Assembly (NCBI RefSeq): GCF_003217155.1
Contig: NZ_QJSU01000006.1
Span: forward strand, 124,001 to 188,000
Reading direction: 5' to 3'
Source of the DNA: Psychrobacter fozii
Lineage (GTDB): Bacteria > Pseudomonadota > Gammaproteobacteria > Pseudomonadales > Moraxellaceae
DNA: 64,000 nt
Each line of letters begins with the position of its first letter. Position 1 is the first letter of the stretch. The notes under the pieces were generated by a model. That model did no database searches. It was not told where the DNA came from and saw only the letters and a program-made list of their open reading frames with translations. A program made the translations under genes and the position numbers. Shown in pieces: positions 8,518-17,136 of this stretch.

Positions 8518-8852
8518 TGTGCTGAGTATTATCATCGCTTAAGCAATGTTTTATCGCTAACTCTGTGAAAACTGAATTTTTTACGGAAATCGTGGTTTAA
8601 TAAGGTGTGAAACAAGGGCAAATAACAATTGGTTCTTTTACAAGGAAATGGCGCTTATTTTGGTAAAAACAAAGAAACTATTTGGAACTTTGACGAAATT
8701 TAGCAGTAAGCGAAATAGGTATTGGAGTTGCGATTGCTATAGGTCTTTATTTCCAATGTTAAGTCTCAAGAAGGATGTTATTCTGAGTTAAAAGCTATCT
8801 AGTAAAAGCTGGGAAGCTCACAAATTTCAGCTAATTATGAGGTTAGTAACAA
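8518..8852. other. Intergenic stretch, possible degraded coding sequence
   Basis: AT-rich sequence between the terminator and the next gene. One plus-strand frame from about 8634 reads LLQGNGAYFGKNKETIWN and is then broken by stops. A shifted frame near 8700 continues with a hydrophobic piece, EIGIGVAIAIGLYFQ. This looks like a decayed small gene, but no family was recognised. No intact gene or clear promoter was identified. Confidence 0.3.
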
Positions 8853-9941
8853 ATGAGAGATGTCATTAGTGATGATAAGATAAGAGACTTCCGGAATTTA
8901 GTAAATTCTAACTCAAGCTTTGTATATCAAATCTATAAAAATAAAGGTGACAAGAACCTTTTTAACCTAGTCTGTTCTTGTTTAGACTGGATTACAGTGT
9001 CAGTTCGACATTTGGAGAACGTCACTAATTTTGATAAAAACATAGATACAAAATCTATGCAGGTCTATTCTTTAATATCTTCGATTGACCTTATATTCGA
9101 ATCAATTAAGCAACTGCACAGAGTATTTATAAATGAAAAAAACATACCATTTTCAGGTGAAAAAAAGTGTTTTAATGAACGCTTGTTTCCTAGTGAAGAT
9201 GATAACAACTATTTCAAGACTATAAGAGCTTGCTTTGGTGCTCACCCTGTGGATTTAAAGCAATCGAAATCAAAACGCTTTGCTAGTTGGCCTTTTGAGA
9301 GTCATGTCAATAGTGGCGATTTAAGTGTCCATTTATACAGTAGAGATGTAGATGCAGAAGATCTACTGTTAAACCTCAACATAAATGAGTTATTGGAATT
9401 TCTCATTACTCGATATGACTATCTAGATGTTATTGCAGACAGGATAGAAAGTTTATTCAGCGAGTATCAGAAAAACCTTTCAAACCAAACGATTGAAACG
9501 AAACATGATCCGCTTGAACAGCTCTATATTCTTAGGAATGAGTCTAAAAAACGCTTAGACAACGATTATTATGATAGTGAAATTAATGATCTAATTATGA
9601 TTTTCGAAGCAGAAGTTACTGAACCCAAACTTGTGCAAATGGCCGATAATTACAAAGACTCTCTCTTACCTCTAATTGGAGAAATTAAGACTAATCTTCA
9701 AGTGATGAACCTCGTTGATTTAGAAAATGACTCTATGGTTAGAGTTCGCTCAGGCCTTGGCGTGCAGTTAAGTTATGAACTGTCAAAGTTCTATAGTTGG
9801 GTGTACGGTGATAGATACGATCCACTATTGAACTACTACTTTGAACGATTCAATGAAGTTACAAAAGGTAAGTTTAACTTCACTAGTTGTGATGAAATTA
9901 ACCTGACATTTCTTAAAGTAAAGTTGATGTTAGCCGAATGA
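8853..9941 (+). CDS. Hypothetical protein, possible HEPN-like domain
   Basis: A 362-residue protein that I do not recognise. It is predicted mainly helical, soluble, without signal peptide, and noticeably richer in Asn, Asp, Lys and Ile than its neighbours, which fits acquired DNA. An N-terminal helical bundle (about 1-130) ends in R125-x5-H131 within TIRACFGAHPVDL. That spacing matches the RX4-6H pattern of HEPN RNase domains. The C-terminal half (about 210-362) is helical and rich in acidic residues. GAGG lies ten bases upstream of the start. It stands alone between a terminator and the copper genes. A HEPN-type toxin or defence protein is only a hypothesis. Confidence 0.6.
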   Translation: MRDVISDDKIRDFRNLVNSNSSFVYQIYKNKGDKNLFNLVCSCLDWITVSVRHLENVTNFDKNIDTKSMQVYSLISSIDLIFESIKQLHRVFINEKNIPFSGEKKCFNERLFPSEDDNNYFKTIRACFGAHPVDLKQSKSKRFASWPFESHVNSGDLSVHLYSRDVDAEDLLLNLNINELLEFLITRYDYLDVIADRIESLFSEYQKNLSNQTIETKHDPLEQLYILRNESKKRLDNDYYDSEINDLIMIFEAEVTEPKLVQMADNYKDSLLPLIGEIKTNLQVMNLVDLENDSMVRVRSGLGVQLSYELSKFYSWVYGDRYDPLLNYYFERFNEVTKGKFNFTSCDEINLTFLKVKLMLAE

Positions 9942-10145
9942 AATACAAATTCAGAAGGGTTTCTTCTTATAACCGCAAACAGATCAAATTCATTAGTGAA
10001 TCCATTGATTCTCTAAACCATAGATTGACTTGTTTTAGAGGTGTATTGGCATAGTAAGTTTGGTCAAACATTGATACTCAAGATTATTACGAGTAATGAC
10101 TCCAAATAAGAACGCGCTATAAATGAGTTAATGCTAGCGTCCGCT

Positions 10146-10538
10146 TCATTTAGCTTGCCCAAGATCCTCTAAGATAGCGCAGTCTGCATTATCATCGCCT
10201 GCACAATGATCAAAAGAGTTTTGTAGCGAATTGACCATCTCTTGCAATTGGGCAATTTTTTGGTTTAATGTTTCAATATGCTCTTGTGTCAGTTGCTTAA
10301 CATCTGCACTCTGACGGTTGGCATTTTTGCGCAAATACAGTAACTCTTTCATTTGCTTGGATGAGAATCCTAAGTCACGAGAGTGTCTTAAAAAGCATAA
10401 GTCGTCTATATCGTCTTTAGAATACAAGCGATAACCTGAGTTCGATCGATTGACTGTTTCTAGCAAGCCAATCTGCTCATAGTAGCGAATCATTTTGGTA
10501 GAGATACCTGATTGCTTTGATGCTTGACCAATATTCAT
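10146..10538 (-). CDS. cueR: Copper-responsive MerR-family regulator CueR
   Basis: A 130-residue CueR. The N-terminal MerR helix-turn-helix begins MNIGQASKQSGISTKMIRYY, a long dimerisation helix follows, and the metal loop is CAGDDNADC with Cys112 and Cys120. Ser77 is present, the residue that marks monovalent-ion sensors of this family. The ATG at 10538 is preferred over one nine bases upstream because AGGA lies eight bases before it. It is transcribed in the same direction as copA and 106 bases downstream of it, rather than divergently. It senses Cu(I) and related ions and activates the copA promoter seen at 13165-13195. Confidence 0.93.
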   Translation of the reverse strand: MNIGQASKQSGISTKMIRYYEQIGLLETVNRSNSGYRLYSKDDIDDLCFLRHSRDLGFSSKQMKELLYLRKNANRQSADVKQLTQEHIETLNQKIAQLQEMVNSLQNSFDHCAGDDNADCAILEDLGQAK

Positions 10539-10559
10539 ATTTATCATCCTAACCTAGAA

Positions 10560-10587
10560 AGGGTTTAAGCATTAATGTTTAAACCCT
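10560..10587. repeat. Near-perfect palindrome between copA and cueR
   Basis: A 28-base palindrome, AGGGTTTAAGCATT followed by AATGTTTAAACCCT, with a single non-complementary pair. On the minus strand it lies after the copA stop and just before the cueR ribosome-binding site and is followed only by TTT. It may act as a weak terminator or attenuator that lowers cueR expression from the copA message. Confidence 0.55.
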
Positions 10588-10644
10588 ATATGGATATCCT
10601 TTACGATTCTACATTCACTCTGTAGCGGTTTAGTAGTTCGCTGA

Positions 10645-13107
10645 CTATACTTTAAAGTACTTGAGGCGTAATGCATTGCCTAAGACAAAAACAGAAGACA
10701 GCGCCATGGCGCCTGCCGCAAAAATGGGTGAGAGCAGGATACCAAAGGCGGGATACAAGACACCTGCGGCAATCGGGATTAAAGCAACATTATAAATGAA
10801 TGCCCAAGCCAGATTTTGTCTGATATTGCTGATGGTGGCTTTACTCAAGGCAATTGCAGTAGGCACACCTTGCAGACTACCTGACATTAGCACCACTTCA
10901 GCCGCCTCAATCGCAACGTCTGTGCCTGTACCAATAGCCAATCCAACATCGGATTGAGCCAATGCAGGGGCGTCATTGATACCATCACCAACAAATGCCA
11001 CTCGGCCATATTGTTCTTGCAACTGGCGTATTGCATCTACCTTGCCTTCGGGTAGTACTTCTGCTACTACCTGATCGATATTTAATGTTGCGGCAATCGC
11101 TTGGGCGGTATGACGATTATCGCCTGTAATCATAGCTACTTTTAAGCCCAGCTGATGTAGTGCGGCAATGGCGGCATGAGTCGTCTCTTTAATAGGATCT
11201 GCAACGGCGATGATAGCGGCCAACTGCTGGCCAATAGATACATAGAGTGGGGTTTTACCTTCTTGCCCCAAACGTAGCGCATCTTGTTCAAAAGGCGCAA
11301 CATCAAGCCCCAATTGTTGCATATAACGATCCGCGCCAATATGAATCACTTGGCCTGCCACGTTTGCTTGAATACCTAGACCAGTCATCGCCTCAAAGTC
11401 AGTGATAGGGAGCAGTTGAATATTCTGTTTTTCTGCGGCTTGTACAATGGCTAAGGCAATGGGATGCTCAGATTTTGCTTCAACCGATGCCACCACACGT
11501 AGGACTTGTTCTTTCTCAAACCCTTGTTGGACTTGGAAATCCGTTAACGTAGGTTTGCCTTCAGTCAATGTGCCTGTTTTATCAACGGCCACCACGCTCA
11601 CGTCCTGAAGCATTTGTAGCGCTTCACCTTTACGGAATAGCACACCCAATTCGGCACCACGACCCGTACCGACCATAATAGAGGTGGGAGTGGCCAATCC
11701 CATTGCACAAGGGCAGGCTACAATAAGCACGGCAACCGCATTGATTAAACCAAAGGTTAAGGCAGGGTCAGGACCAAAAATCAACCAAACTATAAAGGTT
11801 AATGCTGATAAAAACATCACCGCTGGTACAAACCACATAGTGACTTTATCCACCAATGCTTGAATCGGTAATTTAGAGCCTTGGGCTTGTTCTACCATAC
11901 GAATGATTTGTGCTAATACAGAATCTTCACCAATGGCCGTGGCTCGAATATTTACAGTGCCGTTTTGATTGATAGTACCGCCGACCACTTGAGCGCCTGC
12001 TTGTTTTTTTACAGGAACAGGTTCACCCGTAATCATCGATTCGTCAATATAGCTGTGACCGTCAACGACTTCGCCATCGATAGGCACACGCTCGCCTGGA
12101 CGAATCTCAACTATCATTTGTGCAGTGACGTCCTCTACAGGGACTTCAATGACTTTGCCATCTTGATGTACACGGGCAGTCTTTGCCTGCATGCCTACTA
12201 AGTGCTGAATGGCTTGAGAAGTACGACCTTTTGCTTTTGCTTCAAAATAACGACCTAATAATATCAAGCTCACAATCATGGCAGCGGCTTCGTAATAGAC
12301 GTGCACCGTGCCTTCAGGTAACGCTTGCGGGATAAATGTCGCTATGAGGGAAAAGCCATACGCTGCGATAGTACCAATCGCCACTAGCGAATTCATATCT
12401 GGCGCAAAACGCAATAAGGCTGGCACGCCTTTTTGATAAAAGCGTCGGCCTGGAAAGAGTAATACCAATGTGGTCAAAACAAACTGTATCAGCCAACTTT
12501 GCTGAGTGCCGAGGTTATTCACCACCCACATATGAAAGGCGGGAATCATATGCGAGCCCATTGCTAAAATGAATACGGGCAGTGACAACAGCGCAGAAAG
12601 CCCTAAATCTCGTTTAAGCTGATTTTGCTCCGAGGCTTTCTTATCTTGTCGATCACTTTGATCTTGTTCTACCAGTTTGGCCTCGTAGCCCGCTTTTTTG
12701 ACCGCCTCAATCAATTTACTCGTTTGTATTTGAGCACCACCTTTAATCCAAGCGCGTTCAGTCGCAAGGTTTACAGTAGCTTGTTGCACGCCAGCGACTT
12801 TGGCCAAGGATTTTTCTACTCGTCCAACACACGATGCACAGCTCATGCCTTCTATGGATAGCTCGATAGGCTGGGTTTTAGTCACCTTATAGCCTGCGCG
12901 CTCTACCGCTTTGTTTAACTGGGCAACATCTACAGGTTGAGATGAGTAAACAGTCGCCTGTTCAGTGGCAAGGTTTATCTCGGCATTTTCAACATGCTCA
13001 ATATTTTTTAATTGTTTTTCGATACGCCCAACACAAGAGGCGCAGCTCATGCCTTCAATGCTCAGCACTTCATGATAAGTAGGGGCTTTAGTATTTTTTG
13101 TTTTCAT
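10645..13107 (-). CDS. copA: Cu(I)-exporting P1B-type ATPase CopA
   Basis: An 820-residue copper-exporting ATPase of the inner membrane. Two N-terminal heavy-metal domains carry GMSCASC (Cys22/25 and Cys90/93). They are followed by eight membrane segments including the ion-binding CPC motif (IVACPCAMGLATPTS), the phosphorylation motif DKTGTLTEG, an HP motif (SEHPIALAI) and the hinge GDGINDAPAL. The start is supported by GAGG five bases before the ATG. It is controlled by the MerR-type promoter just upstream and is followed by cueR. All catalytic motifs are intact. Confidence 0.96.
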   Translation of the reverse strand: MKTKNTKAPTYHEVLSIEGMSCASCVGRIEKQLKNIEHVENAEINLATEQATVYSSQPVDVAQLNKAVERAGYKVTKTQPIELSIEGMSCASCVGRVEKSLAKVAGVQQATVNLATERAWIKGGAQIQTSKLIEAVKKAGYEAKLVEQDQSDRQDKKASEQNQLKRDLGLSALLSLPVFILAMGSHMIPAFHMWVVNNLGTQQSWLIQFVLTTLVLLFPGRRFYQKGVPALLRFAPDMNSLVAIGTIAAYGFSLIATFIPQALPEGTVHVYYEAAAMIVSLILLGRYFEAKAKGRTSQAIQHLVGMQAKTARVHQDGKVIEVPVEDVTAQMIVEIRPGERVPIDGEVVDGHSYIDESMITGEPVPVKKQAGAQVVGGTINQNGTVNIRATAIGEDSVLAQIIRMVEQAQGSKLPIQALVDKVTMWFVPAVMFLSALTFIVWLIFGPDPALTFGLINAVAVLIVACPCAMGLATPTSIMVGTGRGAELGVLFRKGEALQMLQDVSVVAVDKTGTLTEGKPTLTDFQVQQGFEKEQVLRVVASVEAKSEHPIALAIVQAAEKQNIQLLPITDFEAMTGLGIQANVAGQVIHIGADRYMQQLGLDVAPFEQDALRLGQEGKTPLYVSIGQQLAAIIAVADPIKETTHAAIAALHQLGLKVAMITGDNRHTAQAIAATLNIDQVVAEVLPEGKVDAIRQLQEQYGRVAFVGDGINDAPALAQSDVGLAIGTGTDVAIEAAEVVLMSGSLQGVPTAIALSKATISNIRQNLAWAFIYNVALIPIAAGVLYPAFGILLSPIFAAGAMALSSVFVLGNALRLKYFKV

Positions 13108-13164
13108 AACAACCTCTGTCGTTTTTAACTATATTTTTAATCTTATTTTCAAATCTATAGTGAC

Positions 13165-13195
13165 AGCATATAGGTTGACATCATGGTAAGGTCAA
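13165..13195 (-). promoter_or_regulatory. CueR-type copA promoter/operator
   Basis: On the minus strand TTGACC (-35) and TATGCT (-10) are separated by exactly 19 bases, the long spacing typical of MerR-family promoters. The spacer and flanks hold the dyad CTTGACCTTACCATGATGTCA, close to known CueR boxes of Pseudomonas and Acinetobacter type. It lies 58 bases upstream of the copA start. Confidence 0.85.
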
Positions 13196-13456
13196 GCGTA
13201 TTTCTATAATACTTTCAAAACATTACTCCTGAACCGTGTTGTGATGACGAAGTAAGGGTGCGAAAGGTTTAAATGAGAGGAGTTGTAGATAACAAAGGAG
13301 GGTAAGAAGGGTATTGCCGATAACTTATCTCATGGAAACAAAGGCGGTACCTTACCTAGTGAGGACTTAAATGTTTGGCTGTAGGATAATGGTATCAATG
13401 CCTGATTTATTAGGACAATTCTAATGTACTTCATAGTGTACATGTAATTAGCTTAT

Positions 13457-13556
13457 CGAATAATAGATAACATTATTTTGATTTACCATAGCAGTGCTTA
13501 TGGTAAATCAGACATGACTCAATCCATCTTCAAAAATCTAAACTGTTATCTATTCG
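13457..13556. repeat. Nested inverted repeats
   Basis: The inner hairpin is perfect over 12 base pairs (TGATTTACCATA at 13479-13490 with TATGGTAAATCA at 13499-13510). It is enclosed by a second, imperfect pair: AATAGATAACA near 13460-13472 against TGTTATCTATTCG near 13543-13556. There is no T-run on either strand, so it is not an evident terminator. It may be a short mobile-element relic. Confidence 0.5.
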
Positions 13557-13602
13557 TTTAGTTTACCAAGCTTAAATATACGATTTTTTCAACATATAAA
13601 GC

Positions 13603-14262
13603 TTATTTAGAGATTGCGATGACTTGAATAATGACAATTACAATTATACAAATAACTAACAAAATACTGATATTTATCAGCCAACGTTTTTTTGATCCTT
13701 GACTGAACTGAGAGTGATATTGTTGTTTGTTTTGTGCCAGTAGTTCGGTTAATTGTTGTGGTACTTGGGTAGTTCTACCTTCAAAATGTGTTGCTGTATG
13801 TGGCATTTTTTCAATTAGATAACCATATTCATTAAAGTAATAGTTTTTATCATTTTTTAATAGGTAGTTACAGCCTTTTAATATTAGAAAATTGCTGACA
13901 AACTTATAGATCATAAATCCTAAAATCATCATAATAAAGAACGAACTTTTAAAAGAAGACTTCAATATTATATTTGGGAATAAAAAATAAAGTATACCAA
14001 ATGATAATGACATAACAATCAGAAGGCTACCAAAGGCTATTTTTACTTGTTCGACTTTATTCAAAAGTCGATTATTTTTCTTTAAAAAACAATGTGCTAC
14101 GATAAAACCACCTACTATAGCGCTGATAGATATCCCAATGGACTTGCCAATTATTAAGCCCAACATGATGGAAACGCTAATATCTAATATACCAAAACCT
14201 AAAATATACGGTATCAATGACACAGGTTGGTAACTTTGATGTTTCATAAAAATTAAATCCAT
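13603..14262 (-). CDS. Small inner-membrane protein, possibly ABZJ_00895 family
   Basis: A protein of up to 219 residues with four hydrophobic segments in the first 130 residues, a polar soluble part (about 135-190) and one very hydrophobic C-terminal segment (about 193-215). The N-terminal layout and the motif AIVGGFIVAHCFLKKN recall the ABZJ_00895 family of uncharacterised Acinetobacter membrane proteins, with low certainty. Neither the first ATG nor an in-frame ATG 15 bases downstream has a clear ribosome-binding site. It is AT-rich and stands alone between the copper genes and a Fic gene. The function is unknown. Confidence 0.6.
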   Translation of the reverse strand: MDLIFMKHQSYQPVSLIPYILGFGILDISVSIMLGLIIGKSIGISISAIVGGFIVAHCFLKKNNRLLNKVEQVKIAFGSLLIVMSLSFGILYFLFPNIILKSSFKSSFFIMMILGFMIYKFVSNFLILKGCNYLLKNDKNYYFNEYGYLIEKMPHTATHFEGRTTQVPQQLTELLAQNKQQYHSQFSQGSKKRWLINISILLVICIIVIVIIQVIAISK

Positions 14263-14501
14263 TCAATTTATAATAGTTTAGAACTCACTCACTTTACTTT
14301 TTGATCAATATGATAAAGCTGTAGTTCTATTAATGTATACCCCAAGGGAACCAGCTACTTCAGCCTTCAAACCTATTAACAGACTGGTATAATGGAACCA
14401 CTAATAATAGACCGCGAGCCCTAACACTCTAAACAATCCTTAATTGGACGTTTCTCAAATTGTAGAGCGTCCTTAGAAAATTGTTTATTAAAATCCTGAA
14501 T

Positions 14502-15623
14502 TCACAGCATGACTTCATAACTCGTACTACGTCCTGAGGCATCAGATTTTTTTAACATGCCTTTTTCTACCAAGTCATTGATATCTCTCAATGCAGTATC
14601 AGCCGAACACTTGGTTATCGTTGCCCATTTTTTGGTGGTCAGCTTGCCATAAAAACTCGTTAGTAAGGTATTGAGCATAGTTACCTGTCTAGTGTTTAGA
14701 GCTTGTTGACGATGCGTCTGCCAAAATTTTGCTTTGCTGATAATCTTATTGGTTGTTGTCTGGGCAGATAGCAGTGCTTGCTCTAGCGTCTGTAGAAACC
14801 AAGTTAGCCACTCAGTCACATCGGAGTCGCCTTTTTGTGTGCGCTCTAGTATTTTATAATAGTCATTGCGCTGCTGGAGTATCTGAGCCGACATACTATA
14901 GAATCGCTGCTGACTATTATCACTTTGCGCCAGCACCCGCTCAGTGATGGCACGAGTTAAACGGCCATTGCCATCATCAAAAGGATGCAATGTGACAAAC
15001 CATAAATGAGCGATACCGGCTTTGATAACCAGATCTAAGTCGTCTTGCGCATCTGCTGCTGTATTGAACCATAACAAGAAACGTTCTAACTCTATAGGCA
15101 GCCTCTCAGCACTTGGCGCTACAAAATGAATCTGTTCGCGCCCATAGCCGCCAGATACCACTTGCATAGGGCCTTTGCTATCATCACGGATTTCTCCTGT
15201 GTTAATACGATATAGACCGCTATACCCTGTTGGAAACAAAGCGTGATGCCATCCCAACAAGTCAGTCAGGGTCAGCGGTGACTGATAGCCATAAGTGGCT
15301 GCGAGCATCATCTCAACGATAGCATCAATCTCACGCGTCGCCGCTGGCATGTCACTAGTATCTATGCCCAAGTGACGCGCAACAGAGGAGCGTACCTGCT
15401 CATTATTCAGCGTTTCACCTTCAATCTCAGACGTTTTAACCACTTCAAGCGTCACCGCATCCAACTGTGCTTCAACGTTTAAATCAAACCCTAGTGTTGA
15501 TAGCTGCCCGAGTAAATAACCTTGTAATATACGCACACGGCTAACCAATGGCAGCAATTGTTTATCTGACCAGTGCCACTGTGTCCAATCTGATCGCTCA
15601 TGGTTGTATGTCACATATTTCAT
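14502..15623 (-). CDS. Fic family protein (DUF4172-Fic-winged helix)
   Basis: A 373-residue Fic protein, probably an AMP-transferase. An N-terminal DUF4172-like region (about 10-85) carries T64-S-E-I-E68-G, matching the inhibitory helix motif [S/T]xxxE[G/N], so the enzyme should be self-inhibited (class II). The Fic core has the catalytic HPFDDGNGR at 213-221. The C-terminal part (about 305-373) looks like a winged helix (ATITKCSADTALRDINDLVEKG). The ATG at 15623 fits the family start better than a TTG 39 bases upstream. Many such proteins modify their own or other bacterial proteins; the target is unknown. No separate antitoxin gene is adjacent. Confidence 0.9.
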   Translation of the reverse strand: MKYVTYNHERSDWTQWHWSDKQLLPLVSRVRILQGYLLGQLSTLGFDLNVEAQLDAVTLEVVKTSEIEGETLNNEQVRSSVARHLGIDTSDMPAATREIDAIVEMMLAATYGYQSPLTLTDLLGWHHALFPTGYSGLYRINTGEIRDDSKGPMQVVSGGYGREQIHFVAPSAERLPIELERFLLWFNTAADAQDDLDLVIKAGIAHLWFVTLHPFDDGNGRLTRAITERVLAQSDNSQQRFYSMSAQILQQRNDYYKILERTQKGDSDVTEWLTWFLQTLEQALLSAQTTTNKIISKAKFWQTHRQQALNTRQVTMLNTLLTSFYGKLTTKKWATITKCSADTALRDINDLVEKGMLKKSDASGRSTSYEVML

Positions 15624-16027
15624 AACTTTCTCATAGATGCGGTGATTAATAATGCTATTCAATGCATATTATGCGGAGATTGTCACGGTTATTCAATGCA
15701 TTTAGGATAAAGTAAGACGAATATAGGTCAAATACACTGCTTATGTTTACACCATGCAAAGCATTGATGCAAAAAACTCAGTAAGGTTATCAATAACCTT
15801 GAAATAGGGTAGGATAAATGACTAAGAATAAGATAAACTGCCTCCGCGAGCGTTGACTCGGTTCAGCGCATTTCAGATTGAGCAGCGATATTTTATTACT
15901 AGAAAGTAAAACCCCAATAATAAAGAACGTTGATAGCAGTGACAGAATCAGCTGTCATAAGTATTTTTGCTAGATTAATGATGAAAGCACACTTTATACA
16001 AGACCATTGATATTAAGGCACATCACT
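15624..16027. other. Intergenic region with repeats upstream of the Fic gene
   Basis: The 11-base sequence ATTCAATGCAT occurs twice in direct orientation (15657-15667 and 15691-15701), just upstream of the Fic start, and may be a regulator site. A palindrome AAGGTTATCAATAACCTT lies at 15783-15800. No gene is seen. Confidence 0.4.
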
Positions 16028-16741
16028 ATGGAAGACGCACCAAACACGATAGAACAAAGACCCGTATTCATGCCCAAAGTCAACAGTGACAATTTGGTAA
16101 AAACAGACATGGTTATGTTTGAGCGACATGTGGGATTTGCAACCAGACAAAAGAAAAAATCCATCAATGACCTACAACAAGTCATTCGCAAAAAGTATGG
16201 ATTTAAGCAAGTACTTGAGCTCTCTAGCAAGTCTGGCAATAAGCTGAGTTTTCCGCTAAGCCCGTTCAGCTTACAGATTACGGATGAGCATGATGGCAAT
16301 CCATATAGTGTCGAAAATGCCTTTCAAGCCAGCATGATTTTTGAAGATGGTGGTCCTTATCTTGATCTGCTAACAGTAGCGCCAAGACAAGCCCGCAAAG
16401 ATGAGCGACTCACCACCTCAGGCGAGCTCATTGGCTATAATTACTTTGGTATGGAGTGGGGCGTAGAGCCATTGACCACGTTTTATGACTGGCTGTACGT
16501 GAATGCTCTAAAGCAAAACCCTCAGCTGCATGAGGAGGTCATTCAATATCAAGGGTTCACTGATATCACTTTTAATCCTAAAAAGTCCATCCATAGTGCG
16601 GCATATGCGTTAGCGTTATTTGTGGCGCTGCATAAACGAGAGTTGCTCGATAATGTTGAAGATCCAATGACGTTTTATGACTTATGCAACGGTTTTAAGA
16701 TCAGTAATACTGAGCACCTGTTGGAAGATGGTTGGGTCTAA
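16028..16741 (+). CDS. NADAR-type protein of the DarT1-associated antitoxin family (orphan)
   Basis: A 237-residue protein. Its N-terminal RPVFMPKVN...VKTDMVMFERHVGFATRQKKKS and the block LELSSKSGNKLSFPLSPFSL match, from memory, the family (DUF6977) annotated as DarT1-associated NADAR antitoxin. Such proteins remove ADP-ribose placed on DNA guanines by the DarT1 toxin. Further features are the family-like SVENAFQAS and the C-terminal YDLCNGF. The ATG at 16028 has AAGG nine bases upstream. No DarT (DUF4433) gene is found on either side, so it appears to be an orphan. The assignment needs a profile search. Confidence 0.65.
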   Translation: MEDAPNTIEQRPVFMPKVNSDNLVKTDMVMFERHVGFATRQKKKSINDLQQVIRKKYGFKQVLELSSKSGNKLSFPLSPFSLQITDEHDGNPYSVENAFQASMIFEDGGPYLDLLTVAPRQARKDERLTTSGELIGYNYFGMEWGVEPLTTFYDWLYVNALKQNPQLHEEVIQYQGFTDITFNPKKSIHSAAYALALFVALHKRELLDNVEDPMTFYDLCNGFKISNTEHLLEDGWV

Positions 16742-16761
16742 TAGTTAGACTACTGCATCCG

Positions 16762-16796
16762 TTAGTAGTTAGTAGTTAGTAGTTAGTAGTTAGTAG
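16762..16796 (+). repeat. Tandem heptanucleotide repeat
   Basis: Five perfect copies of TTAGTAG lie 20 bases after the stop of the NADAR-type gene and before the terminator. The array may vary in length by slippage. It lies outside any coding sequence. Confidence 0.9.
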
Positions 16797-16821
16797 GCAT
16801 TAGATAGCAGGCAGATATAAC

Positions 16822-16855
16822 AAAAGAGCACAGAATATCCTCTGTGCTCTTTTTC
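16822..16855 (+). terminator. Rho-independent terminator
   Basis: An 11-base-pair stem (AAGAGCACAGA / TCTGTGCTCTT) with a six-base loop is followed by TTTTT. It ends the NADAR-type transcription unit. Confidence 0.88.
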
Positions 16856-16874
16856 GTTTATCAAATCAACATTC

Positions 16875-16948
16875 GCGCTAATTTTTTCTCGTTTGATGGC
16901 CATCTATCTTATTTTTATCTCCATTTTTGAAATGAGGATACACCCTAA
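16875..16948. repeat. MITE-like dispersed repeat, family B, truncated copy
   Basis: About 74 bases matching the right half of the element at 6595-6769, ending in AATGAGGATACACCCTAA as against AATGAGGACACGCCCTAA in the full copy. The left half is missing. It lies directly in front of the siderophore promoter. Confidence 0.7.
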
Positions 16949-16975
16949 CATATCGAAAAAACCAATAAGTAGGGG

Positions 16976-17033
16976 TTGACAGAAAATCATCAGAGGTAGA
17001 TACTACGCGTCATTGATAATAATGATTATCATT
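16976..17033 (+). promoter_or_regulatory. Siderophore operon promoter with Fur box
   Basis: TTGACA (16976-16981) and GATACT (16999-17004) form a sigma-70 promoter with a 17-base spacer. Immediately downstream, over the expected start of transcription, lies GATAATAATGATTATCATT (17015-17033), a close match to the Fur consensus. Repression by Fe-Fur is therefore expected for the genes starting at 17137. Confidence 0.85.
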
Positions 17034-17136
17034 TACATTGTTATTCAATAAAAATAAGCAGTATTTTAAGAAGTAAGCGTCAACACTTACTTTTGAATGT
17101 TTATCCAAGACGACTGACAATAACAAGGCTAAAGCT

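Larger units (their letters stand above)
13108..13602. other. Intergenic region with copA promoter and nested inverted repeats
   Basis: The first 90 bases hold the copA leader and CueR-type promoter. Beyond about 13200 no gene is seen. Bases 13457-13556 contain nested inverted repeats, listed separately. The rest shows no recognised feature. Confidence 0.5.

Noticed and set aside
8648-8791. 47-codon frame starting with ATG
   Set aside because: The Shine-Dalgarno-like AAGGA is too close to the ATG, the peptide resembles nothing, and another frame of the same bases looks more like a decayed gene.
16762-16796. CRISPR-like repeats
   Set aside because: The units are seven bases long and directly adjacent without spacers; this is a simple tandem repeat.
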